Shown here: positions 35,221 through 41,731 of the stretch, in pieces
Position numbering within the stretch: the first letter of the stretch is position 1
Layout: every line of letters begins with the position of its first letter
NCBI GenBank assembly: GCA_965218875.1
Contig: OZ244707.1
Coordinates: 1,736,001-1,800,000 of the forward strand
Reading direction: 5' to 3'
DNA from: CBDCMJ01 sp965218875
GTDB lineage: Bacteria > Chloroflexota > Dehalococcoidia > Lucifugimonadales > UBA3495
Length of the DNA: 64,000 nucleotides
Notes under the pieces: generated by a model
What the model was told of the DNA's origin: nothing
The model's input: the letters and a program-made list of their open reading frames with translations, nothing else
Databases searched by the model: none
Made by a program: the position numbers and the translations under genes

Positions 35221-35548
35221 TTGCTGCGCCCCCACCATGTCATTCCATGGCCGCAAAGCGGCGAGGAATCTCAAGTCCTGAGCCGGAGTCCGGGTCGGGG
35301 TCGGCTGCCGGGCCTGGGCTGCCGCGGCCAGGGGGTATGCGTCATCGGTAGGGGCGAAAAATCTTTCGCCCCTACCTGGGTCCTACGCGCAGGGGCCGGA
35401 GCGCTCCCACCGTGTCATCCCATGGCCGCAAAGCGGCGAGGAAGCTAAGATGCGTAGCTACAAGCCCCGGCCGCTGGTGATGCGGCACTCGGCGTTCCCC
35501 CATTTCCATCGCCCTTATTTGGCCTCCGCGAGGCCATGGTGATTACGC
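35221..35548 (+). repeat. Composite repeat: family C hairpin (35348-35375) plus family D unit (35414-35548)
   Basis: The order and sequence match 10441-10880 closely, including the CATTCCATGGCCGCAAAGCG block on both sides of the hairpin. This is the same composite repeat at a second site. Confidence 0.85.
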
Positions 35549-35639
35549 TGGAGCGCAGTGACGAGGAATCCAAAATTCTTGTGCGCACGCCTGGCCGCTA
35601 GCGTATGGACCGGTCCCCAGCGGAGGAGCTTAACTCGCG

Positions 35640-35725
35640 TTGACATAAGAGAAAAATGACGGAAAGTTGTTGCCGTGCTATTGACATAAGGGTCAATATT
35701 GGTGTAGATTTGAAACTAACATAAG
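35640..35725 (+). promoter_or_regulatory. AT-rich promoter-like patch with repeated TTGACATAAG and an operator-like dyad
   Basis: TTGACATAAG occurs at 35640 and 35681, and a relative, CTAACATAAG, at 35716. At 35681 it supplies a perfect -35 TTGACA followed 18 bases on by TAGATT as a -10. The -35 sits in an 18-bp dyad, ATTGAC-N6-GTCAAT (35680-35697), a likely repressor or activator site. The patch is strikingly AT-rich compared with its surroundings. Confidence 0.5.
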
Positions 35726-36045
35726 ATTGTTCTTAAGTTTAGGATGAATGAAAGATGAGACCAGAGTCCGGTGCAACGGGTATGCCCGCCCTGCGTGGCA
35801 ACAGTCCCCGAGACACCGGGTGGGGAGATGAGAAGTCCTCTCCAGAGCGTCTTTACATAGGGGTGACCAGGTTCTGCAGCCGGCCAAGGGGACCCTCCGA
35901 TGCGGCTGGCAGGGTGCGAGGTGGTGGAGGCCCCGATCGTTAGCAGAGCCTGAGCCTGCTGGCCTTTTCCGGGACTGTGGTGCTGCTCCCGCAAGCTGTG
36001 CGGTTGTTGGGTAGCGGTGGAGCGGCAGATGTTCCGGGGAAGGCC
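35720..36045 (+). ncRNA. Candidate structured RNA downstream of the promoter-like patch
   Basis: About 320 GC-rich bases follow the promoter-like patch. Pairings seen by eye: CCAGAGTCCGG (35761) with CCGGGACTGTGG (35969), enclosing about 200 bases; inside it CCGGTG with CACCGG, a CGGG-TATG-CCCG hairpin, and CAGCCG with CGGCTG around a further stem. I could not match it to RNase P, tmRNA, 6S, SRP RNA or a known riboswitch. An alternative is a 62-codon Arg/Gly-rich frame (35755-35943) whose composition is not convincing. Ends are approximate. Confidence 0.3.
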
Positions 36046-36049
36046 AGCG

Positions 36050-36886
36050 TCATTTCGGGGCGTCGGACCAACGGGGATAGGATCCCAGCACCTTGCACAT
36101 GTCCACCGAGGACCGTATTGCCTCTATGGCCTGTCCCACGGCGGCATCTTCGCGGTGGCCAATGCAGTCGATCAAGAAGATGTACTCACCCAGCATCTGC
36201 TTGCTGGGACGGGACTCGATCTTCACCAGGTTGATGTTTCGTTGGGCGAATTCACCCATGATGCCGTACAGCAGCCCGGGAGCGTCCCGGGAGAACGAGA
36301 AGCATATTGAGGTCTTGTCGTCTCCCGTGGGCGGGTGGTCTTGCCGGGCGAGCACGGCAAACCGGGTGACGTTGTTGGCCACGTCCTGTATGTTGTGGCC
36401 GATCACCTCCACGCCGTAGACCTCCGCCGCCCTCCTGGGCGCAATGGCCGCCGCCGGCACCAGGCTTTCCTTCATGTCGGCGACCGCCGCCGAATTGCTG
36501 AGGGAGGCCATCTGCTGGCAGTGCGGAAAGCAGCGTTCCAGGAATTCGCGGCACTGGGCCAGAGACTGGGGATGGGAGTACACCACCTGAATGTCGGACA
36601 CCGACGTGCCCGGTTTGACCATGATGTGGTGGTTTATGGGCAGGACCACCTCCTGGTAGATGGACAGTTGGGGTTCGCGAATCAGCAGGTCCAGGGTGGA
36701 CGTGACCGAGCCTTCCAGGCTGTTCTCAATGGGCACTATCCCCGTTTCGGTTAGCTGCGACGTTACGGCCTGCACCACCCCCGCGATGGTGGTGAAAGAT
36801 TGAAGCTCCGCGGCGGTGTCATACAGCCGGGCCGCTTCCTCGGTATAGGTCCCTTCCGGGCCAAAGAATGCCAATCGTCTGACCAT
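36050..36886 (-). CDS. pheA: Prephenate dehydratase
   Basis: The 278-aa product is a monofunctional prephenate dehydratase of the phenylalanine pathway, turning prephenate into phenylpyruvate. The catalytic domain shows LAFFGPEGTYTEEAA, GIVPIENSLEGSV and the active-site NNVTRFAVL. A C-terminal ACT domain follows, with SRPSKQMLGEYIFLID, which binds phenylalanine for feedback control. The start overlaps the end of the trkA gene: TGATG with the ATG at 36886, or GTGA if the GTG at 36889 is used. It is therefore the last gene of the potassium-uptake transcript, an odd partner. Confidence 0.95.
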   Translation of the reverse strand: MVRRLAFFGPEGTYTEEAARLYDTAAELQSFTTIAGVVQAVTSQLTETGIVPIENSLEGSVTSTLDLLIREPQLSIYQEVVLPINHHIMVKPGTSVSDIQVVYSHPQSLAQCREFLERCFPHCQQMASLSNSAAVADMKESLVPAAAIAPRRAAEVYGVEVIGHNIQDVANNVTRFAVLARQDHPPTGDDKTSICFSFSRDAPGLLYGIMGEFAQRNINLVKIESRPSKQMLGEYIFLIDCIGHREDAAVGQAIEAIRSSVDMCKVLGSYPRWSDAPK

Positions 36887-37548
36887 CACGGCACGCCGGT
36901 CAAAGTTTCGTACAAGACTTGCTCCTGGCCGGTCCTGGTCACGGCCACCAATTCGTCGTCCGCTTCCAACACCAGGCCGTCGTTGGGCATCTGGGCGCCG
37001 CCTTTCTTGACCACCAGGGACACGAATGAGTTGGGCGGCAACTCGACGTCTCCCAGCCGCTTTCCCACCACCGAGGCATCCTCGGGGAGGGAGACGCTTA
37101 TTAGCTCCGTATCGGGCACTCTCAGGTTCATGAGGTGAATCAACGGCCGGCCCGGTATGCCCTCTTCGAAGCTGGACAGGATCAGGTGGATGGCGTTGAC
37201 CACCACGTCTACGCCCACCACGTGGAAGATGGGCTCGTTCTTGGGGTCTTTGATCAGGGCCATGGTGCGCGGCACCTGGAATATCCCCTTGCTTAGCTGG
37301 CAGATGACCAGGTTGGTCTCATCCCGGTCCGTGGTCGCGATCACTATGTCGGCCCGGGCGACGCCGGCTTGCCGCAGGGTCCGCTCGGTGGCGCCGTCCC
37401 CCTGTACGGTGACCACTCCCGAGTCGTCGGACAGGAGGCGGCATCTCTCCCGGTCTTTGTCGACAACCACCACCTCATGGGCCGACGCTAGAAGGACCTT
37501 GGTGAGGTGGTAGCCGGCCTCGCTGCAGCCCACGATCACGATGTACAT
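36886..37548 (-). CDS. trkA: TrkA/KtrA-type RCK potassium-channel regulator
   Basis: The 220-aa product has a TrkA_N Rossmann domain, starting MYIVIVGCSEAGYHLTKVL with VVVVDKDRERC and VQGDGATERTLRQAGVARAD, and a TrkA_C domain from about residue 135. It would bind NAD(H) or a nucleotide on the cytoplasmic face of TrkH and gate potassium flux. The glycine motif is GCSEAGYH rather than GxGxxG, a mild variation. It lies 12 bases after the TrkA_N-only gene and overlaps pheA. Confidence 0.92.
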   Translation of the reverse strand: MYIVIVGCSEAGYHLTKVLLASAHEVVVVDKDRERCRLLSDDSGVVTVQGDGATERTLRQAGVARADIVIATTDRDETNLVICQLSKGIFQVPRTMALIKDPKNEPIFHVVGVDVVVNAIHLILSSFEEGIPGRPLIHLMNLRVPDTELISVSLPEDASVVGKRLGDVELPPNSFVSLVVKKGGAQMPNDGLVLEADDELVAVTRTGQEQVLYETLTGVP

Positions 37549-37560
37549 GCGACCCCCGTT

Positions 37561-37962
37561 TCAGACCTCCATGGAGCCCCGGACGTCTTGAAGCAGAGCT
37601 GAGGAGCGGCCAATCACGTTTAGCTCCAGCCCCGTGTAGAAGCTCTGCAGTTGCGGGCTGATGAGGTGGCAGGCCACGTGGGGCACGCCGAACATATGCT
37701 TCGCTATTTGAGCGGCCAGGACGTTCTGGTGGTCGTCGCCCGACATGGCCAGAAACGCGTCCGCGGTGCCGATTCCGCCCTGGCGCAGGTAGTCAAGCAT
37801 CAGGGGCTGGCTGGTCAGGACCGCCTCGATCTTCGGTTGGGAGAAGAACTGCTCCAGGCAGTGTACGTCGCCGGACAGCACCGTGACCTCATGGTTGTCC
37901 TCGGCCAAGTCCAGCGCCAAGTTGGTGGTCAAGTCGTTGCACCCAAGGATCAGTACCCGCAT
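37561..37962 (-). CDS. Short TrkA_N-domain protein
   Basis: The 133-aa product has only the nucleotide-binding half: MRVLILGCNDLTTNLALDLA, EVTVLSGDVHCLEQ, DAFLAMSGDDHQNVLAAQIA. The RCK_C domain is missing. The glycine motif reads GCNDLTTN, which departs strongly from GxGxxG, so nucleotide binding is doubtful. It may dimerise with one of the two complete TrkA proteins of the operon. The ATG at 37960-37962 begins the first beta strand; the longer frame to 38013 is not domain-like. Confidence 0.82.
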   Translation of the reverse strand: MRVLILGCNDLTTNLALDLAEDNHEVTVLSGDVHCLEQFFSQPKIEAVLTSQPLMLDYLRQGGIGTADAFLAMSGDDHQNVLAAQIAKHMFGVPHVACHLISPQLQSFYTGLELNVIGRSSALLQDVRGSMEV

Positions 37963-38167
37963 CAGGGCCCCGCATCTCCGTCCCCGGTATTGGGGCGCCG
38001 TTTCCAACGGCAATAGTTTACTGCCGCTCCACCCATCGGCCCGCGAGCGGTTCGCCGGCCCAACTCACCCGTAAGGGCCGCGGCGGCCGGACCTGTTTTC
38101 CGTTCGCCGCTCCAGGGGAGTACACCGGGGCGACGCCCGGCTTGCCCGGTACGCTATCCCCGGTGCT

Positions 38168-38623
38168 CTATGCAACGGACAGGTAACTTATGGCCGACGT
38201 GTCGCGCCACAGGATGACCTGGCAGGCGGCGTTGCGAAATATATAGTCAGCCGTCGGGCCCATTTCGCAGGAGCCGAAATGCCGCTTATACGGAATGCCC
38301 ATGATGACCAGGTCCATGTCCCGGTCTTGAGTTTCCAACACAATCGCGGGCCCCGCGTCCCGGGCGCGCACGTACTTGGCCTGCACGCCCTTGCACTTCT
38401 CCTGGTGCCCTATGTACTCGATGCGGGTCAAGAGGCGTTCTCCCCGGTTGATGTCGTCGGCCATCTCTGCCTCCAGAGACAGCCCCAGCGGCACCTCGAT
38501 CACGTACATGGCGTAGAGTTCCGCCTTGGATTCCTTTGCCGTCTGGCAAGCCCATCGGAACGTGCGCTCGCTCATCACGCTGCCGTCCACGGGGACCAGG
38601 ATGCGCTTGGCGTCTATCTTCAT
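38168..38623 (-). CDS. Universal stress protein (UspA family)
   Basis: The 151-aa product is a single Usp domain: KRILVPVDGSVMSERTFRWA at the start and LVIMGIPYKRHFGSCEMGPT near the end. The G-x2-G-x9-G(S/T) ATP-binding motif is changed (MGIPYKRHFGSCEMGPT), so ATP binding is uncertain. Usp proteins beside potassium transporters are known to modulate them, which fits the placement between ktrA and the other trkA genes. The ATG at 38621-38623 is used; upstream codons in the longer frame are not Usp-like. Confidence 0.88.
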   Translation of the reverse strand: MKIDAKRILVPVDGSVMSERTFRWACQTAKESKAELYAMYVIEVPLGLSLEAEMADDINRGERLLTRIEYIGHQEKCKGVQAKYVRARDAGPAIVLETQDRDMDLVIMGIPYKRHFGSCEMGPTADYIFRNAACQVILWRDTSAISYLSVA

Positions 38624-38894
38624 GTCGTCGCCACCGATTCTGAGGGCCGGCCCCGGTACTCGAGCCAAGGCCGCCGTGGTCCGTCGATTGGTTGCGTGGA
38701 TTGGTCCGGCCAAGGCTTCCTGAATAAATTATAAGTTTAGCCTTGGCCCAGTTCAACAAAAGGGGAGGCTATATCCGGCGAAGTTGCGTGAATAGGGCGC
38801 GGCGCCCATCCGGCGACATTGGCGTCGCCCTGAGCCGGGTACGCGAGGGGATGACGCTGTGCCGTCCGGAAGCCGCGTCAATAGGGCGCTTAAC

Positions 38895-38961
38895 CCGGTC
38901 TCCATTCCTGGAGGCCACGGGGGGTGGTCTAACGCCGGTCTCCATTCCTGGAGGCCACGGG
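38895..38961. repeat. Exact 27-bp direct repeat at the 3' end of ktrA
   Basis: The same 27 bases, starting CCGGTCTCCATTCCTGGAGG, occupy 38895-38921 and 38935-38961. The right copy encodes the last residues of KtrA; the stop codon (38929-38931) lies between the copies. Confidence 0.95.
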
Positions 38962-39639
38962 AGGCGGCAGTTCCAGCGCCATTTCGTAAAGGTGGCCTAT
39001 GTGTTCGTTGGTTCCTGCCACCACCAGCACGTCTCCCGGTTTGATTTCCTCGTCCTTGGCCGGGTGAAGGAAGGAGGTGCGTCCCCGGCGAATTGCCAAC
39101 ACCGAGACCCCGTGCTTGTCGGATGAGCCGCCGAGGCCAACCTCTTCCAGGGTCCGCCCGCACATGCGCTCCGGCGGCCGCATCTTGCTGACCCCGAAGT
39201 TGGGGACTATGGACATGTAGTCGATTATCCCCGGTGTAAACCCTATGTGGGCGATGCGCCGGGCCGACTCCATTTCCGGGAACACAACCCTGTCGGCGCC
39301 GACCCGCTCCAGGGTGGAGCCGTGCAACTCGTTGGTGGCCCGGCAGATGACGAAGGGGACGCCCAGGCTCTTGAGCAGCACGGTGATGAGAATGCTGTCC
39401 TGCACGTTCTCGCTGCCCAGGCCGACCACCGCCACGTCGAAGGCGGCAACGTCAAGCTCCTTCAGCACCGACTCGTTGGAAGCGTCAGCCCGGATCGCAA
39501 AGGTCACGTGGCCCAGCAGGTCCTGGATTGTCCCCTCATTGGTGTCTATGGCCATCACGTCGTGACCCGATTGATAAAGCTCCTGCGCCACGGCGGCGCC
39601 AAAGCGGCCCACGCCTATCACGCACACCTGCTTCTTCAT
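38929..39639 (-). CDS. ktrA: KtrA/TrkA potassium-uptake regulatory subunit
   Basis: The 236-aa product is the canonical RCK subunit of the operon: QVCVIGVGRFGAAVAQELYQ with an intact GxGxxG, VMAIDTNEGTIQD, and VAVVGLGSENVQDSILITVL for the TrkA_N domain, then a TrkA_C domain with SVLAIRRG and IKPGDVLVVAG. It assembles as an octameric gating ring under the membrane subunit and senses ATP/ADP or NAD(H). It is 84 bases downstream of the membrane-subunit gene. The C-terminal PVASRNGDRR is made by one copy of a 27-bp duplication. Confidence 0.94.
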   Translation of the reverse strand: MKKQVCVIGVGRFGAAVAQELYQSGHDVMAIDTNEGTIQDLLGHVTFAIRADASNESVLKELDVAAFDVAVVGLGSENVQDSILITVLLKSLGVPFVICRATNELHGSTLERVGADRVVFPEMESARRIAHIGFTPGIIDYMSIVPNFGVSKMRPPERMCGRTLEEVGLGGSSDKHGVSVLAIRRGRTSFLHPAKDEEIKPGDVLVVAGTNEHIGHLYEMALELPPPVASRNGDRR

Positions 39640-39723
39640 GACCTTCCCCTGCTACGAGTATCGCCGTTAGCCCGCGCCTGCCGTCGAGGCTGTTTTTCAG
39701 ATGCCTTCAAATGGTTGATGAAG

Positions 39724-41181
39724 CTAACCTATTCTAACTCTTTCCTGAGCGAAACGGTACACCGCGGGCTCCTCTCGGGGGGCCAAAGCCAGCGCCAGCA
39801 CCACGGGGCCGATTCGGCCCACGAACATCGCCAGCATGAACATGGCTTTCCCGGCCAGGCTAAGCCCGGGCACGATCCCCGTGGATGCGCCGGTGGTGCC
39901 CACGGCGGATATGGTGTCAAACAAGAGGTCCAGGAAGGGAACGTGGGAGCTGGTAGCGGTTAGGATCGGCATCAAGACGGATACTATGGCCAAGCCCAGC
40001 GCCGCGACGGTCAGCGCCCGGTACAACTGGGACACAGGTATCTCGCGGCCGAAAGCCTCGGCGCCGGAGCGGCCCTGCAGGGAAGAAATCACGGCGGCAA
40101 CGATCACCGCGAAAGTAACGACCTTGATCCCACCCGCGACAGATCCGGCGGCGCCGCCCACGAACATCAGCCAAGAGTAGGTCATCTTGGTGACGTCCTG
40201 CACCATGCTGAAGTCCATCGTTGCGAAGCCCGCGGTCCTGCCGCTGGCCGACTGAAACACCGTGTTTACCACCTTGTCGAACCAGTTCATCCCACCCAGG
40301 GTGGCGGAGTTGGAGAATTCGGCCAGTAGCAGCACCACGGCGCCGAACGCCCAGAGAGATAGGCTCGTAACCATCACCAGCTTGGTGTCCAGGGTGAAAC
40401 GGGAAAACCTGTGGTTGCGGTAGATGTCCAGCACCACGATCCAACCCAGCCCGCCCAGGACCATCAGCGCGGTCATGAACAGCAGCAGGACGGGGTCGCT
40501 GGCAAACCGGGCCAAGCTGCCGCCGGCTTCGGTCTCCGGCAGGATGGAAAGCCCCGCATTGTTGAAGGAAGATACCGACAGGAAGAGGGAGTACCACAGG
40601 GATTGCCCCAGTCCCGCCCCGTCCAGGCCCCGTATCTGGAAGTAGATGACCGCGGCGCCCACTCCGTAGAGGAAGAACACCCAGAGCACTACGTTGCGGC
40701 CGATGCGTCTCAGCCCTTCCATCTGCTCCACGCCCACAGTGTCTCGCAGCAGGCCACTGGTCAACATCCGCTCCTGCAGCGTGGAGCGGTGGCCGATGAT
40801 CAGCAGCAGGAAGGTGCTTACCACCATGAAGCCCAGGCCGCCGACCGTCATCAGGATGAACAGGACCCCCTGCCCAAAGCCGCTCCAGTAGGTGGAACTG
40901 TTTACCAGGGTGTGTCCGGTGACGGTGGCGGCGGAGATAGCGGTGAAGAAGGAGACCACCGGGGACGTGAAGCCGCCTCCCTGATTTGACAGCGGCAACG
41001 CCAGCAGCAGCCCTCCCAGAATCATGAGGCCGATGTAACTGCACAGCAGGATGTAGGGAGAGCTGAACGCGCGATGGGGACGCCGCGGCGGCGGCGACGT
41101 GGAGACGATGGGCGATATGTCCCGGAGCCGGGACTGCCGGATTACAACGTCTCTCGGCCTAGGCTGGTGTTCCAGGTTCAT
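39724..41181 (-). CDS. ktrB: Potassium uptake membrane subunit (TrkH/KtrB)
   Basis: The 485-aa product is a four-repeat M1-P-M2 potassium transporter. The four pore-loop segments are visible as SAATVTGHTLV, FNNAGLSI, SGRTAGFAT and GTTGASTG, each with the selectivity glycine. It moves K+ (with Na+ or H+) inward. A 40-residue hydrophilic N-terminus precedes the first helix. It is the first gene of a minus-strand operon continuing with ktrA, uspA, two trkA-like genes and pheA. Confidence 0.94.
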   Translation of the reverse strand: MNLEHQPRPRDVVIRQSRLRDISPIVSTSPPPRRPHRAFSSPYILLCSYIGLMILGGLLLALPLSNQGGGFTSPVVSFFTAISAATVTGHTLVNSSTYWSGFGQGVLFILMTVGGLGFMVVSTFLLLIIGHRSTLQERMLTSGLLRDTVGVEQMEGLRRIGRNVVLWVFFLYGVGAAVIYFQIRGLDGAGLGQSLWYSLFLSVSSFNNAGLSILPETEAGGSLARFASDPVLLLFMTALMVLGGLGWIVVLDIYRNHRFSRFTLDTKLVMVTSLSLWAFGAVVLLLAEFSNSATLGGMNWFDKVVNTVFQSASGRTAGFATMDFSMVQDVTKMTYSWLMFVGGAAGSVAGGIKVVTFAVIVAAVISSLQGRSGAEAFGREIPVSQLYRALTVAALGLAIVSVLMPILTATSSHVPFLDLLFDTISAVGTTGASTGIVPGLSLAGKAMFMLAMFVGRIGPVVLALALAPREEPAVYRFAQERVRIG

Positions 41182-41503
41182 CGCAGTTCCCTGGCCGAGT
41201 TAACAGTGACCTGCGCTGGGACGAAGCAGCGCGGAAGCAAGTAGGTGAGAAAGCCGTGGATAGGTCGCGTTATTGAGCCGCCCCGCCAACATCTTACCGC
41301 CCTGGGAAGCCGGGCGCCGGGGAATCTGGGCTTGGATTACTCGGATTCTAGGTATTCGACGTTGTCGTGTCAATGAGATCGGCGGCTGGTTGAGGCGATT
41401 TCCCGGGGTACTGGGAGGCGCCTCCTGCGAACGCGGACTCCCTCCCGCCGGCTAGGGAGACCGGCAAGCCGCGGCAAGGCGTCGTCCCGTGGGCGCGGAT
41501 TCA

Positions 41504-41635
41504 GGGTCCTGTAGTTGTCATTCCGAGCGGAGCGAGGAATCTGAGATTCTTGGGTCCGGGCGACCTTGGCCTTGGGCAGAGATTTCAGATTCCTCCCGGT
41601 GGTTCGGAACGACAGATAGGGACCAGAGTGACGAT
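41504..41635 (+). repeat. Family B palindromic element, copy 1
   Basis: Imperfect inverted ends (TAGTTGTCATTCCGA and TCGGAACGACAGATA) and a second nested pair (GGAATCTGAGATTCTTGG with CAGAGATTTCAGATTCC) make one long hairpin. An inverted, nearly identical copy lies at 47767-47899. Confidence 0.85.
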
Positions 41636-41661
41636 TAATAGACCCGTGGGCGCGGGCTCTC

Positions 41662-41696
41662 TTGCGGTAAGGATTGCGCGGTTTCTATGCTAATAT
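41662..41696 (+). promoter_or_regulatory. Candidate leuS promoter
   Basis: TTGCGG (41662) and TATGCT (41686) with an 18-base spacer, next to a TAATAT. This AT-rich spot is 36 bases before the leuS start. Confidence 0.35.
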
Positions 41697-41731
41697 ATTG
41701 GGCAAGCCCAGCTTTATCTAGGAGACGGCAG

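Larger units (their letters stand above)
35171..36049. other. 879-base gap between convergent genes
   Basis: Both flanking genes end here, so the gap contains no upstream region of a known gene. The left part is dispersed repeat (35221-35548). The right part holds an AT-rich promoter-like patch and a GC-rich structured stretch, listed separately. Confidence 0.7.
41182..41731. other. 550-base divergent intergenic region
   Basis: Lies between ktrB (minus) and leuS (plus). It holds the family B element (41504-41635) and a promoter candidate for leuS. The 300 bases next to ktrB show nothing clear. Confidence 0.6.

Noticed and set aside
35760..36045. RNase P RNA, tmRNA, 6S RNA or cobalamin riboswitch
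   Set aside because: The conserved sequence blocks of each (for example GAGGAAAGUCC of RNase P, or the B12 box) are absent, so only an unassigned RNA candidate is proposed.
36886..36889. Apparent frameshift between trkA and pheA
   Set aside because: It is a normal stop/start overlap; both proteins are full length.
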